A stretch of 13,703 bases of DNA from a gamma proteobacterium symbiont of Lucinoma myriamae. Its GTDB lineage: Bacteria; Pseudomonadota; Gammaproteobacteria; GRL18. Every line of letters begins with the position of its first letter. The first letter of the stretch is position 1. The notes below the pieces were generated by a model. The model was not told the origin of the DNA and ran no database searches. It worked only from the letters and a program-made list of their open reading frames with translations. The position numbers and the translations under genes were made by a program. Below, in pieces: positions 7,571 through 13,703 of the stretch. The stretch spans positions 1 to 13,703 of the forward strand of contig JAHXIM010000545.1 in NCBI GenBank assembly GCA_025655635.1, read 5' to 3'.

Positions 7571-8464
7571 ATGAAAATTCTAATCACCGGAGCTAAAGGT
7601 CAAGTTGGCACAGAGCTGGTCACACAGGCCGCTAAACGAGGTCATGATGTCCAGGGTTTTGGCTCTAAAGATTTGGACATATCCAATGCTGAACAAGTTA
7701 ACAATACGATTCAACAAATAGCTCCTGATGTTATTATTAATGCGGCGGCCTACACGGCCGTAGATAAAGCTGAAACAGAACAAGCCATTGCTTATGCTGT
7801 AAACTCACAAGGCAGTGAAAATCTGGCAAAAGTATGTAAAAAGTTCGGGCTCCCATTACTGCATATCTCAACAGACTATGTCTATGATGGAGAAAAACAA
7901 ACTCCCTATATTGAAACTGATACCCCAATACCGACAGGTGTTTATGGTGCATCTAAGCTCGAAGGTGATCAGAGAATAGAACAAATCTGGCGCAAACACA
8001 TTATTCTTCGAGTCAGCTGGGTATTTGGTGAGCATGGCAATAATTTTGTAAAAACCATGTTAAGACTGGCAGAGCAAAGAGATGAGTTGAGTATTGTTAA
8101 TGATCAGTTTGGCGCTCCGACATCAGCTCAAGCCATCAGCAGTCGGCTTTTAGATATTCTTGAAGACCGTCAATTTAATCAGCCATCATGCCCATGGGGT
8201 ACGTATAATTTACAAAGTGATCCCGGTGTCACCTGGTATGACTTTGCACAGGAAATTTTTGCTCAGGCACTGCAATTAGGGCTGATCAATAAAACAATGA
8301 AACTCAATCCCATCCCTTCATCACAATTTCCTACTCCTGTTAAACGACCCGCCAATTCAAAGCTTGATGGCAAAAAATTACAGCAGTATTTTGATTTATT
8401 ACCGGTTGACTGGAAAGCTGATCTGAAAATAATGCTGGAGAGTACTAACACTCATATTATTTAA
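7571..8464 (+). CDS. rmlD: dTDP-4-dehydrorhamnose reductase
   Basis: RmlD reduces the 4-keto group with NADPH/NADH to give dTDP-L-rhamnose, the last step of the pathway. The 297-residue short-chain dehydrogenase has the glycine-rich loop TGAKGQVG (6-13), NAAAYTAVDKAE (57-68), the conserved STDYVYDG (100-107) and the catalytic Y125/K129 pair in YGASK. RVSWVFG and a C-terminal KRPANSKLD block are also typical. It closes the rmlBACD unit; the 165-bp gap that follows suggests a transcription break or a new promoter. Confidence 0.96.
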   Translation: MKILITGAKGQVGTELVTQAAKRGHDVQGFGSKDLDISNAEQVNNTIQQIAPDVIINAAAYTAVDKAETEQAIAYAVNSQGSENLAKVCKKFGLPLLHISTDYVYDGEKQTPYIETDTPIPTGVYGASKLEGDQRIEQIWRKHIILRVSWVFGEHGNNFVKTMLRLAEQRDELSIVNDQFGAPTSAQAISSRLLDILEDRQFNQPSCPWGTYNLQSDPGVTWYDFAQEIFAQALQLGLINKTMKLNPIPSSQFPTPVKRPANSKLDGKKLQQYFDLLPVDWKADLKIMLESTNTHII

Positions 8465-8524
8465 GAGAGTTTAATAATTCCCAAAAGAGACGTATTAGAT
8501 GACCATCATCAGTGCTTTTTTCTG

Positions 8525-8530
8525 TATAAT
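8525..8530 (+). promoter_or_regulatory. Possible -10 element upstream of the aminotransferase gene
   Basis: A perfect TATAAT lies in the 165-bp gap between rmlD and the aminotransferase, about 100 bases before the ATG at 8630. No recognisable -35 hexamer stands at the right distance. The rest of the gap (8465-8629) shows no gene and no clear terminator. Confidence 0.2.
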
Positions 8531-8629
8531 CATCAGATGAAAACAATAAATTTCTTTTATTTGAATAAATGGAATTTTTGAATTGTAGTGTTTTTATCTT
8601 AAAATCAATTAACACCGACCCTATCGATT

Positions 8630-9703
8630 ATGATTAATGTTACAAAAGCCTATTTGCCCGATAAAGAGAAATATAAACAGTATATTGATGAAATATATGC
8701 TAATGGCTGGTTGACTAATAACGGGCCTTTAGTAAGAAGGCTGGAAAAACGCTTAGCAGAATACTTAGGGGTTAAAAATATTGTTTTGGTGGCTAATGGC
8801 ACTGCAGCACTGGAGATAGCTTATAGAACACTGGATATAAAAGGCTATGCGATAACGACACCATTTTCATTTGTGGCAACCACTAGTTCACTGGTAACTA
8901 ATAATATCAAACCTATATTTGCAGATATTAATCCGCAGACTTTAAATATCGATCCCTTTAATATAAAAAAGAATATTACACAAAATACCAGTGTCATCGT
9001 CCCGGTACATGTCTTTGGTAATGGCTGTGATGTAGAAGCAATAGAGCAAATAGCGAAAGACAATGAATTAAAAGTAATATATGATGCCGCCCATGCATTT
9101 GATGTGCAGTATAAGGGGCAAAATATATTAAATTACGGAGATATTTCCGTGTTGAGTTTTCATGCAACCAAATTGTTTCATACCATAGAAGGTGGTGCTT
9201 TAATTATCAATGATGATAATCTGGTAGAAAAAGCTCGATATCTTATTAATTTTGGGATTGAGAATACAGAGTCTATTCCTGAGTTAGGCATTAATGCCAA
9301 AATGAATGAGTTTGAAGCAGCGATGGGTTTATGCATGCTTGATGATATGAGTGATGTCATACAAAAAAGACAAGCAGTTTATGAGCAATATCAGTGTGAG
9401 TTACGCGATGTTGTTCAGCTTCAAGAGCAAAATGCTCATTCAACTCAAAACTACAGCTATTTTCCAATTATTTTAAAAAATGAAGCACAAACATTAAGCA
9501 TTCAAAAGGCCCTGAATGAACAGCAAATATTTCCACGAAGATATTTCTATCCCTCTCTGGATACGCTGACATATATAGAGCCTAAACAATATTCTCCTGT
9601 ATCAAGAAATATATCAAAGCGAATTTTGGCGCTGCCAATATATGCAGAACTGGATAAAAAAGTTCAAATGATTATTATTGATATTATAAGGAATAATGTA
9701 TGA
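8630..9703 (+). CDS. DegT/DnrJ/EryC1/StrS-family sugar aminotransferase
   Basis: A 357-residue PLP-dependent nucleotide-sugar aminotransferase. The start NVTKAYLP...WLTNNGPL is typical of the subfamily with many dTDP-sugar transaminases. NGTAAL (56-61) binds the PLP phosphate, ITTPFSFVATTSS (75-87) follows, D152 in YDAAHAF should pair with the pyridine nitrogen, and K181 in SFHATKLFHTIEGGA is the Schiff-base lysine. Next to rmlB, the likely substrate is dTDP-4-keto-6-deoxyglucose, giving a 4-amino-4,6-dideoxy sugar as VioA does. A 3-amino product (FdtB/QdtB type) would need a 3,4-ketoisomerase, and none is visible. The 4-amino assignment is inference. There is no good ribosome binding site. 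The stop overlaps the next gene's start (ATGA). Composition (one line 32% G+C) is intermediate between rml and the following genes. Confidence 0.85.
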   Translation: MINVTKAYLPDKEKYKQYIDEIYANGWLTNNGPLVRRLEKRLAEYLGVKNIVLVANGTAALEIAYRTLDIKGYAITTPFSFVATTSSLVTNNIKPIFADINPQTLNIDPFNIKKNITQNTSVIVPVHVFGNGCDVEAIEQIAKDNELKVIYDAAHAFDVQYKGQNILNYGDISVLSFHATKLFHTIEGGALIINDDNLVEKARYLINFGIENTESIPELGINAKMNEFEAAMGLCMLDDMSDVIQKRQAVYEQYQCELRDVVQLQEQNAHSTQNYSYFPIILKNEAQTLSIQKALNEQQIFPRRYFYPSLDTLTYIEPKQYSPVSRNISKRILALPIYAELDKKVQMIIIDIIRNNV

Positions 9704-10449
9704 AAGTGGCCATAATGCAGCCTTATTTTTTTCCTTATATTGGTTATTGGCAGCTAATAGCCAATAGTGATGAGTTTGTTTTTTTTGATGTTGTTCAATA
9801 CAATAAAAAAAGTTGGATGAATAGAAATAGAATTTTACATTCAGATAAAACCAAAGAGTTCCAATATGTTTCAGTTTCTATTGAAAAACATGAAAAGGGA
9901 ACGTTGATAAATAAGGTTGTGATAAATAATAATGAAAAATGGAAAAATAAAATCTTAGGACAACTTTATGTATATAAGAAATTAAAGGCACCGTTTTATA
10001 ATGATACGGTAGATTTAATTAATACAATATTTAATAGAGAATATAATACGTTTTTATCACTTTCTATTGCGTCAACAGAGATTGTTTGTAAGCATCTTGG
10101 TATTGATTTGAATTATAAAATAGCATCAAAAATTGATTTTGAGCGAAATGAAATTAAAGCTCCTGGCGACTGGGCTTTAACAATTTCAAAGGCGTTAGAT
10201 GCAAGTGTATATATTAATCCACATGGTGGGTATGAAATATTTGACGAAGAAAAATATAATTCAAACAACATAATTTTACAATTTTTAAAACCAAATCTGA
10301 CTCCATACGAGCAATCATGGCGAGATGAATTTATGACTGGTTTATCAATAATTGATGTAATGATGTTTTGTAGTAAGGATGATATTAAAGAATTACTTAT
10401 TAATGACTTTGAAATGGTAACTAAAAATAGTTTAAAAGAGAAGCAGTAG
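9700..10449 (+). CDS. WbqC-like family protein
   Basis: A 249-residue protein opening with the family signature MKVAIMQPYFFPYIGYWQLI, followed by DEFVFFDVVQYNKKSW and MNRNRI, and near residue 173 NPHGGYEIFD. These are hallmarks of the WbqC-like family (Pfam WbqC), which recurs beside DegT-type aminotransferases in O-antigen and similar loci. No reaction is firmly established for the family to my knowledge; from context it probably acts on the amino sugar, perhaps in acylation of the amine, but this is inference. No signal peptide or membrane segment is seen, so it is probably cytoplasmic. It overlaps the aminotransferase by four bases (ATGA), and the next gene starts one base after its stop. 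Composition is strongly AT-rich (sample lines 22-25% G+C), unlike the rml genes. Confidence 0.85.
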   Translation: MKVAIMQPYFFPYIGYWQLIANSDEFVFFDVVQYNKKSWMNRNRILHSDKTKEFQYVSVSIEKHEKGTLINKVVINNNEKWKNKILGQLYVYKKLKAPFYNDTVDLINTIFNREYNTFLSLSIASTEIVCKHLGIDLNYKIASKIDFERNEIKAPGDWALTISKALDASVYINPHGGYEIFDEEKYNSNNIILQFLKPNLTPYEQSWRDEFMTGLSIIDVMMFCSKDDIKELLINDFEMVTKNSLKEKQ

Positions 10450-10450
10450 A

Positions 10451-11155
10451 ATGATAAAAAATGATTCAATCAAAGAATACTATAAAAAAAATGCAGTAAG
10501 CTTGAATAATAATATGGATGATTTTTTACAGCAGGTTGGAAAAACCTATTTAGGAAAAACTATTTCTAATGATGTTTTTGAAAAAATCATTAAAAGTATT
10601 AAGTTGTCTTTAAAATTGGATAGTACTGAACAAGTGATTGATTTAGGGTGTGCAAATGGTCTGGTTACAAGTGAAATTTCTAAGCATGTCAATAATGTTA
10701 TCGGTTATGATCTTAGCGATGACTTGATAAAAATTGCCAATAAATATAATAAGAATAGTAATGTCTTATATTTTACTCAGGACATATTAAACATAAAATT
10801 TAAAAAACATAATATAAAAAAAATTTATATGTATGAAGTATTGCAACATTTTGAATATAAATCACTTAGAGAATTATTAATAAAACTAAAATCTGAGTTG
10901 GGTGATTTTACGTTTTTTATAGGTAGTGTTCCAGACCAAGAAAGAATTATTAATTTTTATAATACAAATGAAAGAAAAAGATTTTTATTTAAAGATATAT
11001 TAGAAAATAAAAAAAATCATTTAGGTAATTGGTGGTATAAAGAACATATTTTATTGCTGAGTGAAGAGCTTGAATTAAAGGCGTCGATTATTGAGCAAGA
11101 CGATAAATTACATACAGCACATTATAGATTTGATGTTTTAATTGAAAAAGTATAG
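10451..11155 (+). CDS. Class I SAM-dependent methyltransferase
   Basis: A 234-residue Rossmann-type methyltransferase. Motif I is VIDLGCANG (62-70), followed by a second strand ending in GYDLSDDLIKIA, where the acidic residue should bind the ribose of SAM. QDILNIKF and IYMYEVLQHFEYKSLRELL correspond to motifs II to III of small-molecule methyltransferases. The substrate cannot be read from sequence. In this position it most likely methylates a sugar hydroxyl, amine or acyl group of the glycan, possibly together with the WbqC product. It starts one base after the WbqC stop and ends two bases before the sulfotransferase start, so all are one translational unit. G+C in the first lines is about 26%. 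Confidence 0.8.
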   Translation: MIKNDSIKEYYKKNAVSLNNNMDDFLQQVGKTYLGKTISNDVFEKIIKSIKLSLKLDSTEQVIDLGCANGLVTSEISKHVNNVIGYDLSDDLIKIANKYNKNSNVLYFTQDILNIKFKKHNIKKIYMYEVLQHFEYKSLRELLIKLKSELGDFTFFIGSVPDQERIINFYNTNERKRFLFKDILENKKNHLGNWWYKEHILLLSEELELKASIIEQDDKLHTAHYRFDVLIEKV

Positions 11156-11157
11156 AT

Positions 11158-11976
11158 ATGAGTAAAATGAAAAAAGTAATCGCCATTTTTGGTATGCCTC
11201 GATCAGGTACAAGTTTTTTAGGTCAAATTCTTGATAGTTGTTCAAATGTAGCATACAGACTAGAGCCAATTTTTTCTTATAAGTTAAAAAATATTGTTGA
11301 TGAGAATTCTACCAAAGAAGAGTTTTTGAGTTTTTTTGAAAAAGCATATAATTCAGATGAAGATGAATTTATGAATCAAGTTGAAAAGAGAAAAAAAGGT
11401 CACTATCCAACGTTTAAAAAAGATGAGAAAATTTATTTAGCTTTTAAAACTACTAGATTTCATAATATTTTACCAACACTAATGAAATATTTTAATGAAG
11501 AAGAGTTGAAGGTAATATCTTTGGTCAGACACCCTGCGGGAGCTATTTATTCATGGATAAATCATCCAAATGAATTTCCTGTAAATTGTGATTATAAAAC
11601 AGAGTGGCGAAGTGGTAATTGTAGAAAAACAGAAAAGGAAGAGTTTTGGGGATTTGACGACTGGAAAAAAGTAATGAGTCAACACATTGAGCTTGAAATG
11701 AAATATAACAATTTTAGGATATTTCAGTATGAAAATATTGTTAGAAATATAGAACTAGAAACTCAAGAAATATTTAATTTTGCGGGAATTCCATATACAG
11801 ATCAAACTAGAGAATTTTTATTGGAATCACAAAGCAAAAATATTGATGACCCTTATGCTGTGTATAAAAATAAAGATGTGATATCAAAATGGAGGAAAAA
11901 TTTAGATATTGAAATACAAACTGAAATCATAAAAGATATTGAAATTTCTTCTTTAAAAAAGTTCTTGGTTGACTAA
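11158..11976 (+). CDS. PAPS-dependent sulfotransferase
   Basis: A 272-residue sulfotransferase-fold protein. FGMPRSGTSFLG (11-22) is the 5'-phosphosulfate loop that binds PAPS. SLVRHPAGAIYSW (121-133), with R124 and S132 eight residues apart, fits the 3'-phosphate binding motif. These two motifs in the right order and spacing are strong evidence for the fold. The likely role is sulfation of a hydroxyl on the surface glycan or its amino-sugar precursor; the acceptor is unknown. No signal peptide is seen, so it would act in the cytoplasm before export. It starts two bases after the methyltransferase stop, with a second in-frame ATG at 11167 giving MKKVIAIFG as an alternative. AT-rich like its two upstream neighbours (23% G+C in one line). 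Confidence 0.85.
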   Translation: MSKMKKVIAIFGMPRSGTSFLGQILDSCSNVAYRLEPIFSYKLKNIVDENSTKEEFLSFFEKAYNSDEDEFMNQVEKRKKGHYPTFKKDEKIYLAFKTTRFHNILPTLMKYFNEEELKVISLVRHPAGAIYSWINHPNEFPVNCDYKTEWRSGNCRKTEKEEFWGFDDWKKVMSQHIELEMKYNNFRIFQYENIVRNIELETQEIFNFAGIPYTDQTREFLLESQSKNIDDPYAVYKNKDVISKWRKNLDIEIQTEIIKDIEISSLKKFLVD

Positions 11977-11978
11977 AA

Positions 11979-11988
11979 GACACGTGTC
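11979..11988. repeat. Perfect 10-bp palindrome GACACGTGTC
   Basis: It lies three bases after the sulfotransferase stop codon and is the most GC-rich spot in the surrounding AT-rich DNA. With no loop it would not form a terminator hairpin. A dimeric regulator site or a transfer junction scar are the obvious alternatives; neither can be shown. Confidence 0.4.
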
Positions 11989-12038
11989 CTTCAATACGGG
12001 TTAAAGCCAAGATTTTATGCCAACTCTTGATAAAAAAC

Positions 12039-12088
12039 AGGCAGGTATTTATATCAAAATTTAAGACAAATTACTTAAGTGCCTACCT
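12039..12088. repeat. Imperfect hairpin between sulfotransferase and flippase genes
   Basis: Arms 12039-12051 (AGGCAGGTATTTA) and 12076-12088 (TAAGTGCCTACCT) pair over 13 positions with one mismatch and two G-T wobbles, around a 24-base AT-rich loop. No T run follows, so it is not a standard intrinsic terminator. It could be an attenuator, an mRNA-stability stem, or the decayed ends of a small inverted repeat. The rest of 11989-12172 holds no gene. Confidence 0.35.
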
Positions 12089-12172
12089 ATGATTAATATT
12101 TAATGAATCTCAAGTCATGCCATTATAAGTGATAAGGGTGAAATTGGGACTATAATGTGGACTTATTTCTAA

Positions 12173-13703
12173 ATGCCTTTTAACCTTGAAAAATTATATA
12201 AAATCAAGTCATTGAAGTTGAATGCAATTGCAAATTTCATTGGAATTGGCTACATATCACTTATCGGTATTGCTATTTTTCCGCTCTATCTCCAGTATCT
12301 TGAAGCAGAAGCCTTTGGCTTAGTAGGCTTTTTTTCCCTGATGCAAGCATGGTTAAATTTATTAGATATGGGGTTGAGTCCTACACTGGGTAGGCAGGTG
12401 GCTTATGCCAGGGGACAAATTGATGGTTTTAATTCCTTTATAAAACTCTTAAGAAGTTTTGAAATTATTTTCTTTGTGATGGCTTGCTGTATTATTGGTG
12501 TTATTTTTTTTAGTAGTGGTTGGCTTGCAGAAATCTGGATTAAGGCAGAAGTTTTATCTCTGAAGATCATTACATATTGTATTGGATTGATGGGGATAAT
12601 AATTGGGTTAAGATGGTTTACTGCTTTGTATAAAAGCGGTATTAATGGTTTGGAAGATCAGGTCTGGCTCAATGTTGCTAATATTATATTGTCTACGATT
12701 AAATTTGTAGGCGCTTTGTTTGTGTTGATGTTCGTCACATCTGATGTACAACACTTTTTTGAATATCAATTATTGGTAGGTATATTAGAAGTTATAGTCT
12801 TTTCCAGTCGCTTTTATAATCAACTTCCCATAAGCTCTTTAGATTATGGCATTCGTTTTGATTGGATGAGTGTTAAAGCAGTTGTCCCGTTTACAATGGC
12901 TATTGCATATATGACAGTCATTTGGATTATGATTACACAAGTAGATAAGCTGATTCTTTCAAGTGTGTTGAGTTTGAGTGAGTTTGGTTATTTTAGCCTG
13001 GTGGCAATGGTAGCGGGAGGTGTTACGTTATTATCAGGGCCGATAATGCAAGCAATGTTACCTCGCTTAACAACTCTATTTGCAGAGGATAAGCAAGAAG
13101 AAATGATTGACCTTTACCGTAAGGCAAGTCAGGTGGTAGCTGTTGTGACATTATCTGTAGCGTTTATGTTGGGGTTGTTTGCAGAGCCGTTACTATATTC
13201 CTGGACAGGTGACAGTGAAGCTGCTCAATGGGGTGCACAGGTATTGTCCTGGTTTGCTTTAGGAAATGGTATTTTAGCCTTAAGTGCTTTCCAATATTAT
13301 CTGCAAAATGCTTTTGGGCAACTCAGGTTGCATATGATAGGCTCAACGATTTCAGCCATCATTCAGGTACCTGTTATCTATTTTTCAGCAATTCACTATG
13401 GAGCTCTTGGAGCGGGTATAGGCTGGTTTAGTGTCAGATTGGTATGGTTTTTATGGTGGACGCCTATTGTTCACCATAAATTTGTTCCAGGTTTGCATAT
13501 GAATTGGTTATTGCAAGATTTGTTGCCGATTGTGATTACGGCCATGGGGATGAGCTATCTGATGCATTTAGTGGTGGAATTTTCGGCAGGTGAAGCTCGT
13601 GCATTTATTTTTGTTAAGCTGATGATAGCTGGTTTAATCGTATTGGCTGTTACAAGTCTGAGTTCGAAATATATAAGGATGTTAGTTCTACAACGGGTAC
13701 TTA
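12173..13703 (+). CDS. Wzx-like polysaccharide flippase (oligosaccharide translocase), open at the window edge
   Basis: A frame of 510 codons runs from the ATG at 12173 off the end of the window. The translation is strongly hydrophobic with many membrane segments, for example IGYISLIGIAIFPLYL, IIFFVMACCIIGVIFF, VAMVAGGVTLLSGPI and LSVAFMLGLFAEPLL. Features typical of MOP-superfamily Wzx proteins are visible: FPLYLQYLEAEAFGLVGFF near the start, LDMGLSPTLGRQ, the QVDKLILSSVLSLSEFGYF block, and MQAMLPRLTTLF. It should move the finished undecaprenyl-linked repeat unit across the inner membrane. A TAA directly before the ATG (12170-12172) in the same frame rules out an earlier start. TATAAT at 12151-12156 lies 17 bases upstream of the ATG with no clear -35. 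G+C (about 37-40% in sample lines) rises again compared with the sulfotransferase. Wzx proteins are usually 400-500 residues, so the stop is probably close by. Confidence 0.85.
   Translation, partial: MPFNLEKLYKIKSLKLNAIANFIGIGYISLIGIAIFPLYLQYLEAEAFGLVGFFSLMQAWLNLLDMGLSPTLGRQVAYARGQIDGFNSFIKLLRSFEIIFFVMACCIIGVIFFSSGWLAEIWIKAEVLSLKIITYCIGLMGIIIGLRWFTALYKSGINGLEDQVWLNVANIILSTIKFVGALFVLMFVTSDVQHFFEYQLLVGILEVIVFSSRFYNQLPISSLDYGIRFDWMSVKAVVPFTMAIAYMTVIWIMITQVDKLILSSVLSLSEFGYFSLVAMVAGGVTLLSGPIMQAMLPRLTTLFAEDKQEEMIDLYRKASQVVAVVTLSVAFMLGLFAEPLLYSWTGDSEAAQWGAQVLSWFALGNGILALSAFQYYLQNAFGQLRLHMIGSTISAIIQVPVIYFSAIHYGALGAGIGWFSVRLVWFLWWTPIVHHKFVPGLHMNWLLQDLLPIVITAMGMSYLMHLVVEFSAGEARAFIFVKLMIAGLIVLAVTSLSSKYIRMLVLQRVL

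Noticed and set aside
10113..10469. Minus-strand 118-codon open frame opposite wbqC
   Set aside because: Low-complexity Ser/Ile/Phe-rich translation typical of antisense to AT-rich coding DNA; the wbqC sense frame is clear.
13228..13431. 67-codon + strand open frame near the right edge
   Set aside because: It is in another frame of the flippase gene, which stays open from 12173 to the window end with strong membrane-protein character.
1..13703. CRISPR arrays, tRNA or rRNA genes, insertion sequences
   Set aside because: No regularly spaced repeats, cloverleaf-like segments, rRNA sequence, transposase-like translations or IS terminal repeats were seen on either strand.

Overview
The window looks like an accessory surface-polysaccharide (O-antigen or capsule type) locus of a moderately AT-rich Gram-negative bacterium, most likely a gammaproteobacterium. 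The basis is an rmlBACD dTDP-L-rhamnose block, GT4 glycosyltransferases, a Wzx-type flippase, remnants of secreted proteins and overall gene style. I cannot name a genus, and no rRNA, tRNA or housekeeping marker is present. Everything from about 2587 to the right edge is on the + strand.

Positions 1 to about 2340 are a gene graveyard of exported or secreted-type proteins. A minus-strand M12-like zinc metalloprotease (69-1077) has two frameshifts and ends before the expected HExxH zinc motif. A short frameshifted + strand remnant (about 1094-1335) looks like a TolB/PD40 beta-propeller repeat. A + strand DUF1566-type ORF (1466-1870) is still intact and has a good ribosome binding site. To its right, the protease(-)/DUF1566(+) pair occurs again as two shorter, more decayed fragments (1882-2145 and 2170-2323). 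The region therefore holds a duplicated divergent gene pair in decay. About 260 bp of non-coding DNA follows, with a local GC-rich patch that weakly recalls JUMPstart/ops elements.

From 2587 the glycan locus begins. Two GT4 glycosyltransferases (2587-3777 and 3784-4905) precede a 130-bp gap with a plausible promoter. Then comes the tight rmlB-rmlA-rmlC-rmlD block (5036-8464), which makes dTDP-L-rhamnose. After a 165-bp gap, four tightly packed genes follow: a DegT-family sugar aminotransferase, a WbqC-family protein, a class I SAM methyltransferase and a PAPS-type sulfotransferase (8630-11976). After a 196-bp gap with a palindrome and a hairpin, a Wzx-like flippase starts at 12173 and is still open at the window edge.

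Inferred pathway: RmlB supplies dTDP-4-keto-6-deoxyglucose, which RmlC/RmlD turn into dTDP-rhamnose and which the aminotransferase could divert to a dTDP-amino-dideoxysugar. WbqC, methyltransferase and sulfotransferase would decorate that sugar or the repeat unit, the GT4 enzymes would build the lipid-linked unit, and Wzx would flip it. Base composition is mosaic. Sample lines of rmlB are near 48-50% G+C, while the wbqC-methyltransferase-sulfotransferase stretch is about 22-28%, which suggests separate acquisition of the decoration cassette. No polymerase (Wzy), chain-length regulator or initiating transferase is visible.
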